64,000 nucleotides of DNA, taken from the NCBI GenBank assembly GCA_021199275.1, contig JAJQIJ010000024.1, positions 47,819 through 111,818 of the forward strand. Direction: 5' to 3'. Numbering within the stretch: the stretch's first letter is position 1; each line of letters begins with the position of its first letter. Below are positions 1 through 6,947 of the stretch, in pieces. Origin of the DNA: Clostridiales bacterium. Its GTDB lineage: Bacteria > Bacillota > Clostridia > Oscillospirales > Acutalibacteraceae. The translations under genes and the position numbers were made by a program. The notes under the pieces were generated by a model that saw only the letters and a program-made list of their open reading frames with translations, did not search any database and had not been told where the DNA came from.

Positions 1-325
1 TTTCAACAATTCTTTTTGCAATAATCGGGCGCGCAAACGCAGTGCCGAGCAAATATTGGTTTTCATAAACCGCGCCGGCCTGAACGGTGGGTATAATATA
101 ATCGTCAACAAATTCTTGCTTTAAATCTTCAACATAAAGCTTTGACGCACCTGTGGCTATGGCCTTTTCTTCAAGCCCGTCAAGCTCTGTGCCCTGCCCC
201 ACGTCACCGCTTACGGCAATTACTTCACAGTTGTTATAATTTTCTTTCAGCCACGGAATGATAATAGACGTGTCAAGCCCGCCGCTGTATGCAAGAACAA
301 CCTTTTTAACTTCTTTATTTTGCAT
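1..325 (-). CDS. argG: Argininosuccinate synthase, N-terminal part (3' end outside window)
   Basis: This gene encodes the ATP-dependent ligase that joins citrulline and aspartate to make argininosuccinate in arginine biosynthesis, in the cytoplasm. About 108 residues are visible, starting [20 protein letters not shown]. They include the N-type PP-loop AYSGGLDTS that binds ATP and the typical follow-on stretch [11 protein letters not shown]. The start is the ATG at 325, with an AAAGGAGAG ribosome binding site directly upstream. The C-terminal part lies outside the window, so catalytic residues beyond residue 108 cannot be checked. A strong sigma-A-type promoter lies upstream on the same strand at 363-391. 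Identification rests on the PP-loop and the family-typical N-terminus and is secure. Confidence 0.95.
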   Translation of the reverse strand, partial: MQNKEVKKVVLAYSGGLDTSIIIPWLKENYNNCEVIAVSGDVGQGTELDGLEEKAIATGASKLYVEDLKQEFVDDYIIPTVQAGAVYENQYLLGTAFARPIIAKRIVE

Positions 326-362
326 TTTTATCTCTCCTTTACAAATAAGCTATACAAAATAT

Positions 363-391
363 ATTATATAATCAGCCGTTGCCTTAGTCAA
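363..391 (-). promoter_or_regulatory. Sigma-A-type promoter of argG
   Basis: Read on the minus strand, TTGACT (386-391) is followed by a 17-base spacer and TATAAT (363-368). It lies about 38 bases before the argG start. Confidence 0.75.
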
Positions 392-554
392 GAAAAATAA
401 AGCAATCTGCCAATCATTTTTTAACGATTTGCAAATTGCTTTCAAATAGCTTTTAGCTCTGCATGAACCCGACCGTAAACGGCGCTCAAAACGCGGCGCG
501 CCTGTTAGCTGAAAGCAGAAGCTTTAAGCCGGCCGCCAACGCGTTTTGCCTGAA

Positions 555-578
555 TTCAATAAAGGCTTGCCCGTTATT
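555..578 (+). repeat. Dispersed intergenic element, copy 1
   Basis: The sequence TTCAATAAAGGCTTGCCCGT followed by TATT recurs, with small changes and in both orientations, at 45717-45740, 50223-50245 and 51268-51290. All copies are in or at the edge of intergenic DNA. Confidence 0.6.
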
Positions 579-679
579 AAACATGGGCGGCAGCTGCTGC
601 CCCCCGGCGGTAAATTGTGCTTGCCGCTGATTAAAAATTTCAAAGAGCCGCCTGTAAAGGCGGGGCATTCCCCGCTAAG

Positions 680-1216
680 CTATTCAAGCTGCTTGCCGAG
701 AAATGACGCCGCAACCTGCACCAGCTTGATTTCAGTTTCTGCCGGGGAAATGCTTTTTTCGTTTTCCATAAGGGCAACGGCGCCCGACACGTCGCCCCCG
801 TTTATTATGGGGTAAACCACAGTTGCTTTCCTTTCATAGCCTTCTGCTATGTTCATGGGCGGAATTTCATCTGTAACTATGTGAATGGCCCTTTTGTCCA
901 GCAGCTCTTCCATGCTTTTGGTAATTCTGCGTTCCATGATTTCCCTTTTGCTTACGCCGCAGGCCGCTATTACATGGTCATTGTCAACTATTACAATGGG
1001 CATGCCCATGCTTTTATAAAGCACTTCGGCATATTGGTTTGCGAAATTTGACATTTCACCTATAGGCGAATATTTTTTAAATATAACTTCACCCTCTGCG
1101 TCGGTGAATATTTCAAGCGGGTCGCCCTCTCTTATTCTGAACGAACGCCTGATTTCTTTCGGTATAACTATTCTGCCCAAATCGTCAATTCTTCTGACAA
1201 TTCCGGTTGCTTTCAT
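680..1216 (-). CDS. spoVT: Stage V sporulation transcription factor SpoVT
   Basis: SpoVT is a forespore transcription regulator that tunes sigma-G-dependent genes late in sporulation. The protein of 178 residues has the same length as the Bacillus subtilis protein. The N-terminus, MKATGIVRRIDDLGRIVIPK, is the SpoVT/AbrB swapped-hairpin DNA-binding domain (about residues 1-50). The rest is a GAF-like domain (about 55-178). I chose the ATG at 1216 because GGGGAAGG lies just upstream and because this start gives the conserved N-terminus. An in-frame extension to 1288 lacks similarity and a ribosome binding site. The gene stands alone, divergent from nfnA. The upstream region holds a possible attenuator hairpin (1316-1342). 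Confidence 0.96.
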   Translation of the reverse strand: MKATGIVRRIDDLGRIVIPKEIRRSFRIREGDPLEIFTDAEGEVIFKKYSPIGEMSNFANQYAEVLYKSMGMPIVIVDNDHVIAACGVSKREIMERRITKSMEELLDKRAIHIVTDEIPPMNIAEGYERKATVVYPIINGGDVSGAVALMENEKSISPAETEIKLVQVAASFLGKQLE

Positions 1217-1617
1217 TTTTCCTTCCCCTTTTACGCTAAAATTGAACCGCTTTTCAAGCTCAATGAGGGGCAACACCCCGTCATTCAACGTTTTCGGCGG
1301 CGGTTGTGCCGCTGCCGAAAAAACTAAGCTGCACCCGCAGCCTTACAAGGCGTGGGACATCTTAAATTTAGTTATATTTTGCGCAATGCCGGCTGCTATA
1401 TTCCAATTTTTGCATGGATTATTTTGGAATATATACAATAAATCAGGTGTTTTCGAGCCGTGCAAGCTGTGATGTTTATTTTAAATATTTTTTAAATTTC
1501 AAATAATGAAAAAAGCAAACAACAAATAATTCTAAACATTTTTCCAAATGGCCCAAGAGCCTTGACAAAAATTAATGAACTCATATATAATGAATTTACA
1601 ATGAAGGGGTGACTTAT
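1217..1617. other. Divergent regulatory region between spoVT and nfnA
   Basis: About 400 bases without a gene. It contains a perfect 10-base inverted repeat, TATATTCCAA (1397-1406) and TTGGAATATA (1424-1433), separated by 17 bases. On the minus strand there is a short terminator-like hairpin, GCTGC-GGGT-GCAGC followed by TTAGTTTTTT (1316-1341), lying upstream of spoVT. The nfnA promoter (1562-1591) is at the right end. Confidence 0.5.
1562..1591 (+). promoter_or_regulatory. Sigma-A-type promoter of nfnAB
   Basis: TTGACA (1562-1567), an 18-base spacer and TATAAT (1586-1591) lie 27 bases before the nfnA start. Confidence 0.8.
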
Positions 1618-2448
1618 ATGTATAAAATAGTAAAAAAAGAATGTTTGAATGAATCTGTAACAAAAATGGTAATTGCCGCCCCGTTTGTTGCAAAAAAAGC
1701 CCAGCCGGGGCAATTTATAATTTTGCGCGTTGACGAAGACGGCGAAAGGATTCCGCTTACCATTGCAGATTATGACCGGAGCGCCGGCACTGTAACAATT
1801 ATATTTCAGATTGTGGGCACAGAAACAGCAAGGCTGAATTTAAAAAACGAAAACGACTGCATTTGCGACTTTGCGGGCCCGCTTGGCAACCCCACAAAAA
1901 CAGAGGGCTATAAAAAGGTTGCCGTTGTTGGCGGCGGGGTTGGCACGGCTATTGCATACCCCGTGGCAAAAAAGTTTGCTCAAAGCGGCGCCGTGGTGCA
2001 TTCAGTGGTTGGTTTCAGAACAAAGTCAATAGTTATTCTTGAAAAAGAATTCAAAGCTGTGTCTGACAAATATGTTCTTATAAGCGACGACGGCTCTACT
2101 GGCGAAAAGGGATTTGTAACAGACGCGCTGAAAAAGCTAATAGACAGCGGTGAAAAGTATGACCTTGTTGTGGCTATAGGCCCGCTGCCTATGATGAAAT
2201 TTGTGTGCAAGCTTACAGCCGAATACGGCATTAAAACAACGGTGTCAATGAACCCAATAATGATTGACGGCACGGGAATGTGCGGCGGCTGCCGGCTTAC
2301 GGTGGGCGGCGAAACCAAATTTGCCTGTGTTGACGGGCCTGAATTTGACGGGCACAAGGTTGATTTTGACGAAGCTATTGAACGTGCAGCCATGTATAAA
2401 AGCTTTGAACGCAGCGCCATGTGCAAGCTTATGAACAAAAAAGATTAA
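1618..2448 (+). CDS. nfnA: NfnA-like ferredoxin:NADP+ oxidoreductase small subunit (FAD/NAD-binding, [2Fe-2S])
   Basis: This is the small subunit of an NADH-dependent reduced ferredoxin:NADP+ oxidoreductase, a cytoplasmic electron-bifurcating transhydrogenase. The family is also annotated as sulfide dehydrogenase or as a dihydroorotate dehydrogenase electron-transfer subunit. The 276 residues comprise an N-terminal FAD-binding barrel (about 1-95), an NAD-binding Rossmann part with VAVVGGGVGTAIAYPVA near residue 103, and a C-terminal [2Fe-2S] site with GTGMCGGCRLTVGG and a later FACVDG. The ATG at 1618 is chosen because AAGGGGTGA sits five bases upstream; a GTG nine bases earlier is inside that site. 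The partner nfnB follows after 43 bases, and the pairing is what supports the Nfn assignment over other homologues. Confidence 0.9.
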   Translation: MYKIVKKECLNESVTKMVIAAPFVAKKAQPGQFIILRVDEDGERIPLTIADYDRSAGTVTIIFQIVGTETARLNLKNENDCICDFAGPLGNPTKTEGYKKVAVVGGGVGTAIAYPVAKKFAQSGAVVHSVVGFRTKSIVILEKEFKAVSDKYVLISDDGSTGEKGFVTDALKKLIDSGEKYDLVVAIGPLPMMKFVCKLTAEYGIKTTVSMNPIMIDGTGMCGGCRLTVGGETKFACVDGPEFDGHKVDFDEAIERAAMYKSFERSAMCKLMNKKD

Positions 2449-2491
2449 AGGCAAAAATATTTTTAATGCAGAAAGGCTGTGAAGTTCAGTT

Positions 2492-3871
2492 ATGGACATT
2501 ACTAAAAAGAACCCAATGCCGCACCAGCGTGCAGATGTCAGAAACAAAAATTTCAACGAAGTTGCTTTGGGCTATGACAGTGAAACGGCTATTGCCGAAG
2601 CAAAGCGCTGCCTGAATTGCCGCCACCGCCCCTGTGTGAGCGGCTGCCCCGTGGGTATAGCGATTCCGGAATTTATAAAGCATGTGGCTGCGGGCGAATT
2701 TGAAGAGGCTTACAGGGTTATAAACCTGCAGTCGTCTCTGCCGGCAGTTTGCGGCAGGGTGTGCCCGCAGGAAAAGCAGTGCGAAGAAAAATGTGTAAGG
2801 GGCATTAAGGGCGAAAGCGTTGCGATAGGGCGCCTTGAAAGATTTGTGGCAGATTACCACAACACACACGCAGCAGGCGCAGTAAAAGAAGTGAAAAAAA
2901 ACGGAAAGAAAGTTGCCGTTATAGGCTCAGGCCCCAGTTCGCTGACCTGCGCCGGAGATTTGGCAAAGCAGGGCTGCGAAGTTACGGTGTTTGAAGCGCT
3001 GCACACGCCGGGCGGCGTGCTGGTTTACGGCATTCCTGAATTCAGGCTGCCGAAAGCAATTGTTTCAAAGGAAATAGATTCTTTAAAAGAGCTGGGCGTT
3101 GAATTCATAACCAACGTAATAGTTGGCAAAAGCCTGTCTGTTGACGAGCTTACGGCCCAATATGACGCCGTGTTCATAGGTTCCGGCGCAGGCCTGCCGC
3201 GCTTTATGGGAATAGAGGGCGAAAATTTAAAAGGCGTTTATTCGGCAAACGAAATTTTAACAAGAGTAAATCTTATGAAAGCATATAAAAGCGGCGCTCG
3301 AACGCCCATTCACAAAGCTAAAAGCGTGGCCGTGGTGGGCGGCGGCAATGTTGCAATGGACGCGGCGCGCTGTGCAAAGCGCCTGGGGGCAGACAATGTT
3401 TATATTGTTTACCGGCGTTCTATGGACGAACTGCCCGCCAGGGCTGAAGAGGTTGAACATGCCAAAGAGGAAGGAATTGAATTTCTGACCCTTACAAACC
3501 CGGTGCGCATTATAGGCAACGACGAACACGACGTGGTGAAAATGGAATGCATAAAAATGCGCCTTGGCGAAGCAGACGAAAGCGGCAGGCGCAGCCCTGT
3601 GCCCATTGAGGGCAGCGAGCATATGCTTGACGTTGACTGCGTTATAATGTCAATCGGCACATCGCCAAACCCGCTTATTAAAGCCACAACGCAAGGGCTT
3701 GAGGTCAACAAAAAGGGCGGCATTGTTGTTGATGAAAACGGAAAAACGTCAATAGACGGGGTATATGCCGGCGGCGACGCCGTAACCGGCGCTGCAACGG
3801 TGATAAAAGCAATGGGCGCAGGCAAGGTGGCGGCGCAGTCTATAATGGATTACTTAGCGCTAAAAAAATAA
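2492..3871 (+). CDS. nfnB: NfnB-like NADPH-binding large subunit (glutamate synthase small-subunit family)
   Basis: This is the large subunit partner of NfnA; it is often annotated gltA, NADPH-dependent glutamate synthase. The 459 residues begin with a cysteine-rich [4Fe-4S] region (CLNCRHRPCVSGCP near residue 43 and CGRVCPQEKQCEEKC near 87). An FAD-binding motif VAVIGSGPSSLTCAGDLA follows near residue 145, and an NADP-binding motif VAVVGGGNVAMDAARCA near 277. There is no glutamate synthase large subunit nearby, and the preceding gene is an NfnA homologue, so electron bifurcation between NADH, NADPH and ferredoxin is the best reading. A strong terminator follows at 3932-3962, closing a two-gene operon. 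Confidence 0.9.
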   Translation: MDITKKNPMPHQRADVRNKNFNEVALGYDSETAIAEAKRCLNCRHRPCVSGCPVGIAIPEFIKHVAAGEFEEAYRVINLQSSLPAVCGRVCPQEKQCEEKCVRGIKGESVAIGRLERFVADYHNTHAAGAVKEVKKNGKKVAVIGSGPSSLTCAGDLAKQGCEVTVFEALHTPGGVLVYGIPEFRLPKAIVSKEIDSLKELGVEFITNVIVGKSLSVDELTAQYDAVFIGSGAGLPRFMGIEGENLKGVYSANEILTRVNLMKAYKSGARTPIHKAKSVAVVGGGNVAMDAARCAKRLGADNVYIVYRRSMDELPARAEEVEHAKEEGIEFLTLTNPVRIIGNDEHDVVKMECIKMRLGEADESGRRSPVPIEGSEHMLDVDCVIMSIGTSPNPLIKATTQGLEVNKKGGIVVDENGKTSIDGVYAGGDAVTGAATVIKAMGAGKVAAQSIMDYLALKK

Positions 3872-3931
3872 CTTGGGCTATCTAAAGCGCGCGTTTGCCT
3901 GGCAGCTTTCTGCGGGCATGGGCGCCGACTG

Positions 3932-3962
3932 AACAGGCAGGCGAAAAACGCCTGCCTGTTTT
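3932..3962 (+). terminator. Terminator after nfnB
   Basis: A perfect 12-base-pair stem AACAGGCAGGCG/CGCCTGCCTGTT with an AAAAA loop runs into a short T stretch. Confidence 0.8.
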
Positions 3963-4187
3963 AAATCAACCGGCAGTAAAGCCCGCCGTGGCGTGGCAAG
4001 GGGGCGGCACATGGCAGGGTAATACTAAACAAAAAATAAACTTGGCAAAAATAGGTTGATTTGTTTTATTTAAAATACTAAAATAGCAATAAGTGTAAAC
4101 AGACGCGCAGCGCAAGGTTTAGCCTGGCAATTTTTCCAAAATGCCCAAGCTGCGGCACAGTTTTATTTAAAGAAACAGGGGTTTTTT
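3963..4187. other. Intergenic region before the acyl-CoA synthetase
   Basis: The region turns AT-rich after 4020. A plausible sigma-A promoter is TTGATT (4056-4061), a 17-base spacer and TAAAAT (4079-4084). No gene is visible. Confidence 0.45.
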
Positions 4188-5864
4188 ATGGAATATACAA
4201 CAAAATACAATGTCAAGACAACAATGTATAAGCAGTTTGAAAATTCGGTAAACGAAAGGCAGGGCGCGCCCTGCGTATACTATTATAACAACACGCTGAG
4301 CTGGAATGACATGAGCGACATGGTTGACAGATGCGCCGCCGCGCTCAAAGCAAACGGCGTGCAATGCGGCGACAAGGTTGTAATATGCCTGCCGAATATT
4401 CCGCAGTGCCTTGCCGCAATTTATGCCGTAAATAAAATCGGCGCCATAGCTTCTATGCTGCACCCGCTGTCTGTAAAATCTGAAGCTGACTATACAATTA
4501 AGCTTGTGGGCGCTAAATTTGCATTTTGCTTTGACATTTCTGAAAAGGCTTTTACCGGCAACCCCGAACTTACTCTTGTGCTGTGCAAAACAGCCACCTA
4601 TTTCCCAAAAAATGTAATGGGCTTAATATACGGCGCGGCGTTCAAAAAGAAAATAAAGGGCAAAACCGCGCCTGCCGAAAATGTAAAAAAGCTTATTGAA
4701 TGGACTGACTTTTTAAACGAAGGCGATTCATACATAGCCGAAAACGGCGTGCCTGAAGCCGCGCAGGACTGCACGGCGACTGCCGCAATTATGATGACGG
4801 GCGGCACCACCGGCAACCCCAAGGGCGTTATGCTGACGTCAGAGGCCATTAACAACCTTTCATATGAACTTGTAAACGTGGTTGAAGACGTTATGGGCAT
4901 GGCGCTTGACAAAGACCGTGACGGCATGTTAACAGCGCTGCCTGTGTTCCACGGCTTTGGCTTTGCGCTTTGCATGCATGTTTCAATGTGCGTGGGCATG
5001 GCGCAGGCAATATTCCCCAGCTTTGACGCTAAAATGTGCAGTGCGGCAATTAAAAAATACCACCTTAACTATATATTCGGCGTGCCTGACTTCTTTGAAA
5101 AAGTATATGCGGCGGGCTATCTTGCCGGAATTGACATGAGCAACATGAAGCTTATTGGTTCCGGCGGTGATGTTGTGCCCTATTCGCTGACTGAAAAAAT
5201 GGACAGGCTGCTTAAAGAAAACGGCGCAAAGGTGCATTTTGTAAGCGGCTATGGGCTTACCGAATGTGTAACGGTGTGCACATTTACAGACCCCAGGCGC
5301 GAAGCGCCGCAGGGCTGCATAGGCGTGCCGTGTTACAATGTTGAATGCATGACTGTTGTGCCCGGCACCACTGAAGAATGCAAAGGGGTTGACGGCGAAC
5401 TGTGCATTTACGCCCCGACTCTTATGCAGGGCTATATTCACGATAAAGAAGAAACAGACAAGGTGTTGCAGCTGCACCCTGACGGCAGGGTTTGGCTGCA
5501 TTCCGGCGACATGTGCAACATTGCCGAAAACGGCGACATTTATTACCGCCAAAGGCTTAAAAGAGTTTATAAAATCAGCGGTTATCTTGTTTACCCCTCT
5601 TTCATTGAAGAAACATACCGCGCCATGGCTGAAATTGAAGACTGCTGTGTAATCGGCAAGGAAGTCGGCGGGAAAACAGTGCTCAAGCTGTTTGTTGTTA
5701 AGACAAAAAAATACCGCAGCGACAACGAAGAGGAGCTCACTGAAAAGATACTTGATTTTGCACGGCAAAACCTGTCAAAATGGTCTGTTCCGAAAGAGGT
5801 TGAATATATTGACGCCCTGCCCAGAACAAAAGTCGGCAAGGTGGATTTCAAGGTGCTCAAATAA
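4188..5864 (+). CDS. AMP-binding acyl-CoA synthetase / ligase
   Basis: This is an ANL-superfamily enzyme that activates a carboxylic acid with ATP as an acyl-adenylate and normally transfers it to CoA. The 558 residues carry the phosphate-binding loop MMTGGTTGNPKGVML near residue 204, a YGLTE motif near 356, the ribose-binding SGD in WLHSGDMCNIAENGD near 443, and the C-terminal catalytic lysine region PRTKVGKVDFK at the end. The length suits a medium or long-chain acyl-CoA synthetase, but the substrate cannot be read from the sequence. The gene starts at an ATG preceded by a long A/G-rich leader with AAACAGGGG. It stands alone and ends at a terminator (5889-5924). Confidence 0.85.
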   Translation: MEYTTKYNVKTTMYKQFENSVNERQGAPCVYYYNNTLSWNDMSDMVDRCAAALKANGVQCGDKVVICLPNIPQCLAAIYAVNKIGAIASMLHPLSVKSEADYTIKLVGAKFAFCFDISEKAFTGNPELTLVLCKTATYFPKNVMGLIYGAAFKKKIKGKTAPAENVKKLIEWTDFLNEGDSYIAENGVPEAAQDCTATAAIMMTGGTTGNPKGVMLTSEAINNLSYELVNVVEDVMGMALDKDRDGMLTALPVFHGFGFALCMHVSMCVGMAQAIFPSFDAKMCSAAIKKYHLNYIFGVPDFFEKVYAAGYLAGIDMSNMKLIGSGGDVVPYSLTEKMDRLLKENGAKVHFVSGYGLTECVTVCTFTDPRREAPQGCIGVPCYNVECMTVVPGTTEECKGVDGELCIYAPTLMQGYIHDKEETDKVLQLHPDGRVWLHSGDMCNIAENGDIYYRQRLKRVYKISGYLVYPSFIEETYRAMAEIEDCCVIGKEVGGKTVLKLFVVKTKKYRSDNEEELTEKILDFARQNLSKWSVPKEVEYIDALPRTKVGKVDFKVLK

Positions 5865-5888
5865 GGAAATAACCAAAAAACCAAAAAC

Positions 5889-5924
5889 GCCCCGCGGGTG
5901 TATAACCGGCGGGGCTGTTTTTTT
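5889..5924 (+). terminator. Terminator after the acyl-CoA synthetase
   Basis: The stem GCCCCGCGGGT/ACCGGCGGGGC (one mismatch) has a GTATA loop and is followed by TGTTTTTTT. Confidence 0.8.
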
Positions 5925-6152
5925 AGCGGAGCCGCCAATTCCCTGCCGACTTACGCCCAACATTAAATGCCCGGCAAATGCTGCGCGTTTGATTTTTTTA
6001 AATGCGCCACCCAGTGACCGGCACGGGAAGCGCTGTTTGCGAAAGGCAAAATAAAAATTGACTTTTTTTCGCGATATGTTATTATATTTAAAACGGCACT
6101 CTGCCCCGCCCCGCGGCGCAGGCGTTTCAAATAAAATGTGGGAAAGTTGAAA

Positions 6153-6836
6153 ATGGCATACAAAATAAAAAAAGACCCCGTAAATTTGATACCAAAAGCA
6201 CAGCTGGCGTTTTGGCTTGTTGTGCGAATTTCTCTTATAGGCTGCGCGATATATTCATTTGTTCAGGGCGACCTTGTAATGGGCTTTGAGTCTGTGTTCA
6301 GCTTTATTTTCACGCATTTGTGGGACATGTTTCAGGTGTTCGGCAACGGCTCTTTTATTGAAGACGTGCCGCCTCTTTCACAGACAATGCTTAACATAAT
6401 AATATTTTTAGGAATTGTGATAGGCTCTTACGGCGCTCTGTTTGACAGAGTTTTATGGTATGACAATTTCATGCACATAATGTCAGGCTTTGTGTCTGCC
6501 GTGTTCGGCTATGATTTTGCCTGCATTATTCAGCGTAAAAAGGGCAAATGCGCCGCCACTCTGGCTGCAATTTTTTCAATAACCTTTGCGCTTTCCATTG
6601 CTGTGGGCTGGGAATTTTATGAATTTGCCATGGACACGCTGCACGGCACCAATTTGCAGCTTTCCAAAGCGGGGGCTGAAACCGCCGCGTTTGACCTTTC
6701 AAAATATAACGGCGAATACGGCTATCTTGGGCTGGTGGACACCATGACTGACCTTATAATGAACGCCGTGGGCGGCATTGCCGGAATGGTATTTATAACA
6801 GTTTTAAGAAATAAAAAGAAAAAATCAAAAAAATAA
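6153..6836 (+). CDS. Multi-pass membrane protein of the YjdF/DUF2238 type
   Basis: This is a 227-residue integral membrane protein with about five or six hydrophobic segments, starting MAYKIKKDPVNLIPKAQLAF and ending in the lysine-rich KNKKKKSKK-like tail. The motifs LWYDNFMHIMSG (about residue 100), VGWEFYEFAMD (about 153) and DTMTDLIMNAVGG (about 195) match the pattern of the YjdF/DUF2238 family as I know it. No function is established for that family. The ATG at 6153 is chosen because GGAAAG precedes it by six bases; a GTG at 6138 is too close to that site to be used. The gene lies just before spoIIE, with its own stop 64 bases upstream of the spoIIE frame region. Confidence 0.7.
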   Translation: MAYKIKKDPVNLIPKAQLAFWLVVRISLIGCAIYSFVQGDLVMGFESVFSFIFTHLWDMFQVFGNGSFIEDVPPLSQTMLNIIIFLGIVIGSYGALFDRVLWYDNFMHIMSGFVSAVFGYDFACIIQRKKGKCAATLAAIFSITFALSIAVGWEFYEFAMDTLHGTNLQLSKAGAETAAFDLSKYNGEYGYLGLVDTMTDLIMNAVGGIAGMVFITVLRNKKKKSKK

Positions 6837-6852
6837 ATTTTAGCTCTCTCTT

Positions 6853-6885
6853 GTGACAAATTTTTTGTAAATACGCTTTTATAAT
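6853..6885 (+). promoter_or_regulatory. Probable spoIIE promoter with long spacer (Spo0A-type)
   Basis: A perfect -10 box TATAAT (6880-6885) has no -35 box at the normal distance. GTGACA (6853-6858) lies 21 bases upstream instead. This is the arrangement known for the Spo0A-activated spoIIE promoter of Bacillus subtilis. The overlapping TGTCACA on the minus strand matches the Spo0A box TGTCGAA at five of seven positions. Confidence 0.5.
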
Positions 6886-6947
6886 ATAGCTGACAGCAGA
6901 TGCATTGGCAGGCGCTGTCCTATATCCTTATTTGTGGACGTGTAAAA

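Larger units (their letters stand above)
326..679. other. Intergenic region between argG and spoVT with repeat elements
   Basis: This stretch holds the argG promoter near its left end. It also holds one copy of a dispersed 23-24 base element (555-578) and a GC-rich inverted repeat just after spoVT (about 640-675). The latter has the form CCGCC-TTTAC-GGCGG when read on the minus strand and may end the spoVT transcript. A 60-codon open frame inside (486-668, minus) consists of these repeats and shows no protein-like features, so I do not call it a gene. Confidence 0.5.

Noticed and set aside
4983..5768. 261-codon minus-strand frame opposite the acyl-CoA synthetase
   Set aside because: The plus strand encodes a complete enzyme with all motifs; the opposite frame is low in recognisable features and rich in the residues expected from antisense translation.
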